Part shown: piece by piece, positions 47,669 to 58,100 of the stretch
Numbering within the stretch: position 1 is the first letter of the stretch
Layout: each line of letters opens with the position of its first letter
From: Candolleomyces eurysporus
Taxonomy: Eukaryota; Basidiomycota; Agaricomycetes; Agaricales; Psathyrellaceae
Assembly (NCBI GenBank): GCA_027579435.1
Contig: JANBPK010000762.1
Coordinates: 29,004-93,003 of the forward strand
Reading direction: 5' to 3'
DNA: 64,000 bases
Notes under the pieces: generated by a model
What the model saw: the letters and a program-made list of their open reading frames with translations, nothing else
Database searches by the model: none
Told to the model about the DNA's origin: nothing
Made by a program: the position numbers and the translations under genes

Positions 47669-48613
47669 ATGGACGTCAACTTCCGCAAGATCGACATTGA
47701 TCGATTCGACGAGGATGCGTACTGCACAAATCTGAGCTGTACGAAGCGGACCCTAGAGATCCGTATGAGGTCCTTGGGGGGGGGCGAAACAGAGGCAGGC
47801 CGCTGTGAGGATTTCGTTGGCTAGGTGCGTTTCGTTCATTGCTGCTTGCTGGTGCCGCAAGAATACACGCTGATCGTTGGCTGGTTTGTTCTTTTTGGCG
47901 TGCTACGTTCTCTTCCTAATACCTCCTACTTGACCGATATCCTGTGTCGTCTTGTCTTGGACGTCTTCCGTGCTATGGATCTGCGCCCTTCGCTACGATT
48001 CGTACCGGAATACATCGCTGCTGCTGGGCGATACGTACGTTTTCTGGATCGTAGGAGCGATATCGCGGGTGCACTAAGCATCGTGCTCGAAAACGCTCCG
48101 TATGGACCGAACGTCGAAGAAGCCAAGGTGTGCAACGCGTTCTACATCTTGTTCTCGGCCAGTCACTCACCTGCTCATTCCGCCCCCTTCTCCGTTCGTC
48201 CTTCGATTCAAACCTACGATCAATTATCAATTGAACCACGGATACAGACCCTGACCCTTCAGACTTCTCTCCATCCTCAACTCCACCAAACCCACCGAAA
48301 TCACAGGAGTCATCATGTCGCTTTCACCCGATGCCCAGGATACGCTCATGAAGTACCTATATAAAGGAATGGCTCTTCGCGGGTGGGGAGATATCAGCGG
48401 GAGTGTTCTATTGGGTTGGTACGAGAAGGTGAGCTGGCTCCTTCTTGCTGTTTCGGTGTTTCCTGTGTTTCGTTTCGTCGTTCCCTTGATGAGAGTCGTG
48501 TTGTGCTCGTTGGTTGATTGAGCCCGGGGCTGACTCGCCTTTCTTTCTAGCTGACCGAGGTTGCGAGTGTGGGGTGCATAGTGCGAACCATGACGGATAG
48601 TCGAATTGTATGA
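47669..48613 (+). pseudogene. ARPC5 pseudogene 2
   Basis: Matches ARPC5 over all four exons. Exon 1 has the same 2-bp insertion after GAGGA (near 47716) and an expanded G run near 47778 as pseudogene 1, so the frame breaks after about 16 residues. Exons 2-4 remain readable, including LMKYLYKGMALRGWGDISGS, which is deleted in pseudogene 1. Confidence 0.88.
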
Positions 48614-50440
48614 TCGTGAATGAACTGATAGCTTGCTATGTCGTACGCCAACCGTGGACGATGATACAAAAGAATACAATATTTCACGACTACTGGGCCG
48701 GCCCTTACGCAACTCTGAAAGGAATCTACTGAAGTGCAAGAGTAATGCACTACACACTGACCGGACTCGAGCTGAAAGAACAATATAGCCTCAAAACCGC
48801 TGATCAGCCTTCAGGCACTTACGCCCTGCTATTAGAGCATGTGTAATGTGTTCTTTGGTCAGCTTTGGAACATGGTTCATCGAACTAGTCAAGAGGGCAG
48901 GAGAACTGCTCAGGACTGTTATAAATTCTATCGCACTGTTTGGAAAAGCGGTTTTATTATACGACAAGGTCCTCTCTGGTATGTGCTATACTTCGCTATC
49001 GGCCCACATTAAATCGATCTTTCAGGGATTGAGCGCAACTCCGAGTCGAACGCGAAAAATCCATGAGGGAAGGGAGGCACCGTATAGCACATTTTCTCGG
49101 AATGGAACGCACCAGGTCCTGGACTGTCAATATCGGAATTGTACTGAAGGAGGACACTTTCCGTACTGTCGCTTCAGCGTATGGAGTGGGAGGTGTAGGA
49201 AGGGGCGGTGTAAAGTAACCAGCCATATGAATGGGAGACGTTGGACATGCTGGCATGTTCTGGTGATACAATATCTTCCGTTCAATTGAGCCCCGTTGAC
49301 ACTTTGGCAGGCGCGTGATGATCATAGACTCACCAACTTGACACCAAGCCCGCGACACACACACACACACACACACCACAAAGCCTCCATGTCGGCTGTG
49401 ACAACAATGCGACGCACCGAGCCCACTGCCTGAGCAGTGTAAAAAAGCTGTCTGACTCCTTGAGGTGCGCAAGCCCGTTAGTCCGATCAGTTTGCTCGTA
49501 CTCGTGCTCAGGGCTAGGCATGGCCAATAATCACACGAAGCAGCCGAGGCGGTGAGGTGGCTGAACGTCAATTTGGCTGGTGGGTCGAAATTAATCGTAT
49601 CTTATCCGTTAACGTTTGGGCTGTTGTTAGGCCCGTAGCAGAACACTTACCCGCACCCAGAGCTGTGTGTATCCTACCCGTCTATCTGGCTGGTAAGGCC
49701 AATCCATGAGGAACACTAGCCCCCAAAAGCCTGTTGTTCTTGTTGTCCCGCTGGTGGAACTGGAGAATACTCATGTAAGTTCTCGTGGCTCTTCTTGTTG
49801 AGTTGAGGTCTAATGAGTTATAGGCATCAGAAATGCAAGCTTTTAGGATCAAAGCCATCTCTGTCAACGCCTCAACCCTTCATGCAGCAAGAAGCGAAGG
49901 GCGGGACTTCCGAGTCTATGCGGAAATCCAACGGTGCAAATGGAGCATGTTTTTCCTATCTGCGGAGCGCTCGACCTCGGAAGGACGTCGAGCTCTGCCA
50001 CCGATACCTGCTTCACTCCTGACCATTGTCTACTCTCTGCTTGGCGGGCATATTGCTTTGCACCTTCGGTTATACTGGACCTGCTACTTGACTCGGCCTC
50101 AGTCTTCAGGTACAGCCAGTCGCTGTAGACTTGCTATTCATATCGGATGAGCCACGGTTTCTGGTAAGGCACCACCGTTCCATTCTAAGTATACTTCATT
50201 GTGTAACAGCAGTAACCCACAGCAATGCCTCGATACCACAAGCATTCCTGGCCGTGCCGCAATCAATACGTCTCTCGACGACACATGCCCCAGTCCAGCC
50301 TCGCAGACCGAAATTGCCGAATGCATTATTTATAGGCATACCCAACCGAGCACTGACGATAAAGACTCCTTGCCCCAGCCCCTACCTCAGTTCCCGTTCC
50401 CTAACAGCTTCCGCCTGTGCCGCCTCTGCATTCAACGAAT
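48614..50440. other. Region between ARPC5 pseudogene 2 and GTPase B2
   Basis: Counterpart of 36607-38442, without the N. It holds a pure (CA)n run at about 49354-49376. No gene supported. Confidence 0.5.
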
Positions 50441-51560
50441 ATGCCTGGAAATTATAGTGCTGATACAGCCTTGACGGATGCTCGAGAAACTGACATCGTA
50501 ATCCCGTAAGTTGACCAAAGATTGGTATATTCAGCTGCTCTAAAATGCTTCTTTCAGAATCATGGGAACGACTGGCGCTGGGAAGAGTAGCGTAAGAGCC
50601 AAAGCATTTACTAGCGGAAGACTGAACTCACTTACCGGTCTCTAAACAGTTCATCAATAGCCTTCTCCGTCAAGTTGGAAACAGGAGGCGTTTCGAGGTT
50701 GGCTCAGCCTTGGCGTCTTGCACGAATCACCTCGAATCCGTCGTAATTGAAGGTCAAACCAACAATTGGAAGCGCATTAGAGGGCATAGAATCGTGATTG
50801 TCGACACGCCTGGCTTTGACGACACGTACACTGGGGATTACGAGACTCTGCAGCGAATTGCGCGGTGGTTAGAGGAATCGTAGGTCACGATATTAGTCCC
50901 TAGTAATCATTCGCTGACCTTCGCTGCAACGGATAGATATCGCAAAAAGATGAATCTCGGCGGGGTCATTTACCTGCATAACATCTCCCATAATCGGTTT
51001 ACCGGGACAGCCCGGAGAAACCTCGAGATTTTCAACCACCTATGCGGCAAGTCGGCACTCGACAAGGTCGTTCTAGTCACCTCGCATTGGGGGNACGGCC
51101 CCTGAACCAAATTTCGACAAGAGAGAGGGAGAACTAAAGAAAGTATACTGGAATACAATGATGGACGGTGGGGCACGAGTTGAACGATTGGTCGCCGGAG
51201 AAGAGCAGGCTAGTGCTTGGAAAATCGTCCGCTCTATGCTTGAGAGGGTCGAGACACGAGCGGTCCAGCAGAGCAGGTCCGAAGGGCTCCAAATCCAAAG
51301 GGAGCTCGTCAACGAACGCAAACTCCTTCCCCAGACTCACGCAGCCCGAGAGCTGCGGGCTCAACTTGAGCAGATGATCGAAGCACAAACCCAAATGCGA
51401 GCTGACGGGGTTGCAGGGAATGCAGAAGCAATGGCGCAGCTGGAAGAGCAAGAGGCGCAAGTGAGGCAGATGGCGCGGCAGATCGAAAACCTGAAAGTCT
51501 CGTTCCTCAAGCGCGTAGCACGATGGACAAACCTGGTCGTGGGGGGNTGGAGTTGGGTAG
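50441..51560 (+). CDS. AIG1-like P-loop GTPase B2
   Basis: Exons 50441-50505, 50558-50591, 50650-50879 and 50937-51560 give 316 residues after removal of two extra N (51094 and 51547), judged against GTPase B1. The product is nearly identical to B1 (GTTGAGKSS, VDTPGFDDTYTGDYE). The coiled-coil half and the short end VVGGGVG are as in B1. Confidence 0.83.
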
Positions 51561-52691
51561 GTTGAGAGGTTGGTCCTACGAGATACGTAATTTATACGAG
51601 TCCTACCTTCGTTACATCGTTGGGATACAGGTTGGCTCTGGAGAATATTATCACATATGACGACCTTCATGCCAGATTTGGATCTTTTCTTTTCTTTATT
51701 GCTTATACTTTACTATACACCCTATCTTTTATTTGATGCTCTCATCGACGTATATTCTTTCCTTTATTTTAGTTTGGACTTGCTACATCATTGTATGGAC
51801 TTCGTTGTGTCAGCCCGATCACTTGTATATCTATTGGATTCTTCCTATAATCTGAGGTTATTCATCTGTCTACTAGCTGTCTTCCATCACTGTTAGATCC
51901 TCTGTGAACACAACAATCAAATAAATCTCGCAGAATGGGCAGAATGTCCGAAATGCAAAATCTTGGAGCACTGAAACCACATTTTTACCACATGCATTAG
52001 GTCAGAAACACATCCGGAACCTTGTAAAAAAGACATATTAGGACAAAGAAAAGGGAACCACCCGAAGAGCGTTCGAGACCTACTAACGTGAGGCCTCCTC
52101 TCCCTCTTTCCCACACCTGACCCGACATCCATGTCACAAATTATAGTCCAGTTGTGGACAGGGTTCCCAATTAGAGCCCCGGGTCACTCACCCTGGGCCC
52201 GTTCAGGAAGACAAGCCAATGGGCGGGAACCGCATTGGGTACTATGCCTTGTGGGATCGTTTCCGGGGGGNTACTATTGTCAACCACTGATTCGGTCAGG
52301 CTCCTCATTCAATCACTTTCTCATTTCATGCTTGCTTCGTCAAATTCAAGGCTCATGCTATTTGCATCCATTGACCTATGGCACCTCAAATTCCCTTTTC
52401 CCGGAGGAGAACGCCCAAATTTTGAACGAAAAGAATTTCGGTCAACCGTCACACCCGTCACGCATTCCCGCCAAAAAGCGTGGCATTGTGTGACTGACCG
52501 AACCAAAGTTGACGAGATGTATGTGTTGGGGCGGTGTCGACTGTAACACCCTAGACCCTTGGAAATTGCCAAAAGCATTACTTATACACATTACTTATGC
52601 ACATTTCCTTGCCCCAGGCCTTACCCCAGTTTCTATTCACCAACAACTTCCACCTGTGCCGCCATTGCATTCAACAAATATGCCAGGAAGT
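51561..52691. other. GTPase B2 3' flank, retroelement scrap and truncated GTPase leader
   Basis: Counterpart of 39561-40675. It includes the non-LTR scrap at 51898-52080 and ends five or so codons into exon 1 of what would have been a third GTPase A (ATGCCAGGAAGTT), where a small inverted-repeat element begins. One N lies at 52271. Confidence 0.65.
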
Positions 52692-52947
52692 TACTCGTGG
52701 TCACCAAAAGTAACCGCCACATATTATGTAATAGAAAAGGACATGTCGCCTTCGTTTACTGTTTTTTGAGCACAACTCTGAGTAATGGCCAACTTTGTTG
52801 ACGAATGCAGTTCAACATAGCCTGGTGTAGGTCCCTGTGAGATTCCAAAGTCCATGTTGCATTGGTTCAAGAGATATGCTTCCTGAAAGAAAATCCCCAG
52901 TGTTGTAGTGTGGGAAAATTGGCGGACACTTTTGGTAACCACGAGTA
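52692..52947. mobile_element. MITE-like inverted-repeat element at a deletion junction
   Basis: The left end TACTCGTGGTCACCAAAAGT and the inverse of the right end TACTCGTGGTTACCAAAAGT agree at 19 of 20 positions, and similarity extends to about 28 bp (CCGCCA inside). The 256-bp element codes for nothing. Left of it the sequence is GTPase A exon 1; right of it the sequence corresponds to about 42035, downstream of GTPase A2. So about 1.35 kb of the third unit is missing exactly where the element sits. The flanking duplication is at most 2 bp (GT). Confidence 0.75.
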
Positions 52948-53539
52948 GTACTGTGCTTGGTGATTTTCAACATCACGTGCACGATCAAACGCAACACGCT
53001 CATTTATCGCGGCGTGTTAGATAGCCAGCAACCCCTATTCCCTCCTCTCCATGTCTTGTTTGTCGTCAAAGTGGATGATATTGTGTTGGGATGGCGCAAA
53101 AAAATATAGAATTTATTGACTATACCTCTATTTTGTCCCCAATCTCTCTCTTAAGCCTGAGTATGAGTGCTCCAGAACATGGAGTATGGACCTCCGAGCG
53201 AGGGCGGCATCAAGCGCAACAAATCTTATGGATAAAGATAGCGTCCAGTGGTGAATCTTGCAGCAAAGCGAACCCCCAATCGTGAGTGTCCTATTCAAGC
53301 CTCCTAACACAAACTCGTTGAGTCTGACTACGGGAGACTACTAGCAACTCCGATCTGACCAGCTCTGACGCCCTCGCTACTTGTACGATGAGATCATCAA
53401 TGCATTCATCCTGCGTCGATAGCCGCCAAGCAAGCAAAACAATGGATCACTGGGGCTTGTAGCATGCATGATGTATCCTTTTGGTCAGTGTTAGAATGTG
53501 GGACATCGAACCAGCCAAGAGGGCAGGAGAACTGCTCTG
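52948..53539. repeat. Remnants of a third tandem unit
   Basis: Bases 52947-53204 match 42035-42265 (spacer and first part of the chimeric ARPC5 exon, ending before exon 3 homology). Bases about 53410-53465 match a piece of NACHT module 1 (44590-44645, gtcgatagccgccaagca against gtcgacagccgcaaagca). Bases about 53480-53537 match 36855-36910. The third unit therefore once carried at least part of the same cassette and was reduced by deletions. The copia element follows directly. Confidence 0.7.
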
Positions 53540-53969
53540 TGTTGAACTTACATGAAATAGACGCCTGTTCCATGGCGCTTATTATGTAAACCTCTATAAA
53601 TAGTATTACGAAGTATATTCGGTATATAGTAGGTCTAGCAGTAGTCTAGGTTCAGCTTCTAGAGCAAAGTGTCATAATGGTGTTAGAATTACGCCTTAAG
53701 CACGCAATGCTCAGTCATCCAATGTGCACAGACCACTAGATGACTTTGTGTGACGTTACTGTCACATATTCGAGTAGTATATAAACCATGTAGTTTAGTA
53801 CGAATAAAAGCTCGAAGCACTTTCTATTAAGCAAAGTCAGTAGTACATCCCTCAAGCATCACTCTATAGTCGATCCCTGTATAACGGTATGTCTCAACAA
53901 CATACTCTTCCTACTTGTAGCTGTGGCACTGCTGGACTCGCATTACCATGCGAGAAATGCTGTCTAACA
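53540..53969 (+). repeat. 5' LTR of the copia element
   Basis: 430 bp, TG..CA ends. It contains TATATAAACCATG at about 53777 and AATAAAAGC at about 53803, candidates for TATA box and polyadenylation signal. The start codon of the extra upstream ORF (53889) lies inside it. Confidence 0.95.
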
Positions 53970-55019
53970 GTTATGAGCCCCGCGCTTGTCGCTCCGCATT
54001 ACAACCCTGTCGCTCCACCCTCGGGCTGGACGCTGACTACGTGGGTAGTGTGGATGTCGCTGACAATGTCACTTCATGTGGCAGCGGATCGGCTTATTCG
54101 TTACGCTCCATATGCCTTACGGCTGGAGACAATGAATAATGCGATTGATTGGATTAATCGGTATCAGGCATCCTGGAATTTCCATCCAGTTGAAGCCTTT
54201 CAATTACCGTTTTTTCTGGGGAACCAATACTACCCTAGCGATATCCTCGGACGTATGCAACCTAATCAGGTTGCGTGTAACAGTACTGACATACGCCGAT
54301 TGGGAAACCAAATCCGTACGCTGTGTCAGGAAGTTCGGAGGAATGTCGCAACAGTGGCTAGTATTAGAAACCTGTTATCGTCGAGTAATGAGAATCCGAG
54401 GCAGAATAACAATTCTTCACCGAGGAATCCGTTACCAAGACGGTCGTCTACTTGTAGACGGACGACTAGATCGGATCCAGATCCACCAAGTCGTCGTGAC
54501 GCAATTAACTCAGTTAGAGGAGTTCCGTATAATCCACCCGTCCGGTCCGGACGTGGCAGAGGTAATGGACTCCTTAACAGAGGAACACATCAGCAGGAAG
54601 CTTCTACTCGCAACCGCCCCAGACCCACATCTGGAGGCAATCGTGAGGAACGACACAGGGAGACTGGTACCCGCCATAACCCCATTAATGTTGATCAAGA
54701 AGCTGTTTCCCGAGATCCAGGGCCTCCTTCCATAAACAATCGTTGGGAAGGAATGCCTCCTGAGAATATTGGTCAAGCACTTGCTCGCCACCTCTCAACA
54801 GGCTCCGGAATAAGAAGGACTCCTTCTCCTCCGGAGGGATATGTCATCCCGCAGAGAAGAAGAGTTGACACTCCCAGGCCAATCCCTGGGAACGAAACCC
54901 CTCTATCTGCACCTGGTGGATCTCACTCTCCTCAGTCCGATTCGGACAAAGAGAATCAATCATCGCAGGCACCTGACAGGACCCTTGATGGATCTGATGA
55001 TCCATCTCGAAAGCTTTAG
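53889..55019 (+). CDS. Extra upstream ORF of the copia element, starting in the LTR
   Basis: An unbroken 376-codon frame begins inside the 5' LTR (MSQQHTLPTCSCGTAGLALP, then CEKCCL) and runs through the leader. The first 80 bp of it recur in the 3' LTR at 61648, where the frame runs into host sequence. The first part has a CxC..CxxC cluster that might bind zinc. A mixed helical region (about 80-170: AIDWINRYQASWNFHPVEAF, IRTLCQEVRRNVATVASIRN) follows, and the rest is Arg/Pro/Ser/Asn-rich and likely disordered. No known family is recognised. Ty1/copia elements normally have one Gag-Pol ORF, so this is an additional protein, possibly nucleic-acid binding (inference). Confidence 0.6.
   Translation: MSQQHTLPTCSCGTAGLALPCEKCCLTVMSPALVAPHYNPVAPPSGWTLTTWVVWMSLTMSLHVAADRLIRYAPYALRLETMNNAIDWINRYQASWNFHPVEAFQLPFFLGNQYYPSDILGRMQPNQVACNSTDIRRLGNQIRTLCQEVRRNVATVASIRNLLSSSNENPRQNNNSSPRNPLPRRSSTCRRTTRSDPDPPSRRDAINSVRGVPYNPPVRSGRGRGNGLLNRGTHQQEASTRNRPRPTSGGNREERHRETGTRHNPINVDQEAVSRDPGPPSINNRWEGMPPENIGQALARHLSTGSGIRRTPSPPEGYVIPQRRRVDTPRPIPGNETPLSAPGGSHSPQSDSDKENQSSQAPDRTLDGSDDPSRKL
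53970..53980 (+). promoter_or_regulatory. Primer-binding site complementary to initiator tRNA-Met anticodon arm
   Basis: GTTATGAGCCC directly follows the 5' LTR. Its complement GGGCTCATAAC is the anticodon stem-loop sequence of eukaryotic initiator tRNA-Met, not the 3' acceptor end. This is the half-tRNA priming arrangement known for Drosophila copia. Confidence 0.75.
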
Positions 55020-55031
55020 ATCGTAGAGATC

Positions 55032-55079
55032 CCTCCGGTTCGTTTGGTAACATGGAAACATGGTAACTACGACCGGAGG
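55032..55079 (+). other. Hairpin between upstream ORF and gag
   Basis: CCTCCGGT (55032-55039) pairs with ACCGGAGG (55072-55079), with two more pairs after a bulged base. The loop holds a nested repeat, GGTAACATGGAAACATGGTAAC. Possible RNA structure affecting translation, splicing or packaging; no direct evidence. Confidence 0.45.
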
Positions 55080-55172
55080 TACGGGTAAAGCTTGNNGGCG
55101 GCTCATTCTTTGCTTCCATGTGTTATTATCATGGAAAATCTGTACAAGTTCGCTGACATCTTCTTTTTCTAG

Positions 55173-58100
55173 ATGTCGCACTCCAAGACCGATGCCGCCT
55201 ACAACGCCGTCCCCACCCTCGACGGATCCAACTATTCCCGATGGGCTCAAACTATGGAGTTATACCTCCTTAGTAAGAGCATGTGGCAGATAGTGGATGG
55301 AAAGATCACCAAGCCGGCTTCTGATGGGGAGTCGAAGAACGCTTGGATGGAGAAGTCTGATGCGGCTAAAGGCCTCATCCTTCTCAAAATCCGGGAAGAT
55401 TTCAGGGCGGACCATATGCAGTCTGATGCCCCTAAAATCTGGACGGATCTGAAAGCCAAATATGGAGAAACATCCGACTCGCAGATCTTTTCTTGGTTCT
55501 GCAAGTGGTATAAGTTTTCTATCCCAGGCTCCCAAAGTCTGCAGAAGGAATTCGCACATTGGGACCTGTTGGTTAGTAAGATGGCATCAGCCTCCGTCAA
55601 GATCCCGGAAAAGATCTTGGCCATGCAGCTGGTGGCTACAATGCCACCGGCTTATGCGAATATTGTGCCCCTTATGGTGGCCGATATCAATAAGAAGGAA
55701 TTGACCGTTGAGAAGGTCAAGTCCTATATGCTTACGGAGTGGGAAAGAAAGCAGAAGCCAGGCAAAAGGCCCTGGCTAACCGCATCTCTGCTGTCCAGCG
55801 GAAGGGGAATGCTCCCCTTTTCCACCAGCAGCAGAAGGCTTCACAGCCAACTGCCTCCTCTTCCAAGCAGCGCGCGGATCAACCGCAGCAGCAGCAACAA
55901 CAGAAGAAGGAGAAGCAACAGTGTGCCGACCGTTCCAAGAAAGGAAAGGGCAAAGGCAAGGCCAAGGCCAACGCTGCCGATACTGGTTCCGACTCCGAGT
56001 CGGACACTCCTAATGCGGACAATCTTTTCGCATCACTTTCCCTGGCTGATCGCATTCAGCCTGCCACCACCACCGCCTCTGTCGCTGACAAATTGTCGCC
56101 GGAGGACTCATTCAAACTCGTTCAGAAGAACCTTGCCAGGAAAGCTATTCCCATCGGCAAGGCAACTACCTCAAAGGGGAGTTCTTATCAGAACAACCCT
56201 TTCGCACTCCCATTCGAAGTCCAACCGCCGATCAACTCTCTTGAGTATGATCCGGCACAATCTCAGGCGCACTACGACGCCGTTCATACCCCCGACTTCC
56301 GATCTCACTTCACATTCCCACCTCTCTCGTCTCCTCCTCGGGTTATCCCAGGAGTGACTGACGACCTTGGGACTCCCTATTCCAAGATTCCCAAGGCCCC
56401 CATTGCTTCCGGTTCAGGATATGTCCCGAACTATACGATCGGACTTCCTCGACTCCACGGAGGAAACTCCAAGAAGTCAACTGATCCTCGCCCGCCTCCC
56501 AAGGCAAAATCTACCGTAACTCTCATTAGCGGTAGAGGGGCCATTTCCAGGACTGTCGCCAAAAATTCGCCGGTCCAACAGAAGGAAACTCCCCCATCAG
56601 TATATCCTTGCGTGGAGAAGTCCCGCAAGGTAGCAGAATCCCTCGAAGTGGTTAAAACCACTGAGACAATGAAGACGCTTGAAAGAGCGAACTTCGATTC
56701 TGAGGAGCAAATGGCTCCGACTGATGAAGTCGCCATGGTCGAGATGCAGGAAATAGAAGCAAGGGATGAGGCCTTGTTTACGGAGGATGAAGAAGATGAA
56801 GATGCAGTCTCCATTTGTTCGGTATCAGGAAGTCGCAAGAGATCTAGATCTCTTTCGCAAGACTCTGAGAAACCGAATAGTAAGTCTGATGATTTGGAAG
56901 CTTCTATTGTTGCTGACTTTGGTCGCACAGAGAAGCCCAGACTAGGGACGCATTCCCTCGATACCATGCCCATACTCTCTTATGATGAGTTTCGGACTAT
57001 GCCCTTTGTGGATAGTCCCTTCCTTGTCGAAAGACTGGGCTCCGGATACGACAAAACTAACGTCGTACCAGGAAAGGTGTGGTACAAGGAGAATACGGAG
57101 ACTAATGAGATCATCGAAACCATGTGGAAGAGATCCTTTTGGATCACTGGCCAACTCAACGACTTCTGGGATGACCACAAAAAGGGTTTCCATAAGGGGA
57201 AAACCATTCGGTTTTGCCCGGATTCCTACGGGGAAATCGTCAATAATATCGACATGCAACCCGAAGGTGGTTTTATCAAGCCAGAAGAATATGTGGCCGT
57301 GTACCGAAACACAGGTCTGTATCTTGACTACGGTAAGAAGCCGATATCAGAACCCCGGAAAGGGTATTACTGGTTATGGCTTCCTGANAGCAAGATGTGG
57401 AACGAGGTNATGAANCAGNCNATNGGCACCTTCACTTANGANGANNTGCAGTATCGNCAGGACTGCAGTGAGGACTCNATCATGGGAAGGTNCGAGTCGT
57501 TNTCTCCTCNTTCNNAACTATCATTAACGCGAACTCCTACAGCGGTGACTAGTCATAGCAGTAGTAGTAGTGTATTCTTCGCCTGTANAAGTGCNGAAAT
57601 AGAATACCTNGTTCTGCGTGCAGATAGTACNANGAGTGAGAAAAGCAGAGGATGGATCCTCGATTCAGGAGCAAGTCAACATTTNACCAATAATAGACAA
57701 GATCTCGTTGANTANCAANTCATCGAGGGAAAAGGAGTTACTACGGCAACTTCGTCTATTGCGATAGAAGGGAAAGGAACTTCNTTCCTAGCCCTATACA
57801 TCGGTGGGAANAAATGTGTGATCCGTCTNCANCCTGTNTTCTACGTCTCTAGCTTCAAGGANAAACTCNTGTCGCTAGGGTGGTTCCTTCAGAACGGTCA
57901 TACGATGATGGGCGATCAATCTGCGATNGTNCTATTCNANGAGAATNGNCAGCCCAGTTTAGANGCTGTACCNTACTCTCATGGGCGNACCGTTTATAGG
58001 ACTCTACCGGTAAATGCTAANCCGGTNGACCANTTTAANGCCCACACTGTCGTGTATTCTGCTAAGTATGAAACTTGGCATCAGCGGATGGGACACCCCT

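Larger units (their letters stand above)
27501..52691. repeat. Tandem duplication, two units of about 13.2 and 12.0 kb
   Basis: Unit 1 (27501-40675) and unit 2 (40676-52691) carry the same genes in the same order and orientation with near identity: GTPase A, chimeric ARPC5 fragment, NACHT gene (minus), ARPC5 pseudogene, GTPase B, retroelement scrap. The coordinate offset is about 13.17 kb at the left and drops to about 12.0 kb beyond the 1168-bp transposon that only unit 1 contains. Within each unit GTPase A and GTPase B are themselves older, more diverged duplicates, so the array is nested. A third, mostly deleted unit follows at 52948-53539. Confidence 0.9.

Noticed and set aside
55740..55760. 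Programmed -1 frameshift between gag and pol at GGGAAAG
   Set aside because: The heptamer is not in the register needed for slippage (codons read TGG GAA AGA). A single missing base explains the break and copia elements normally use one frame.
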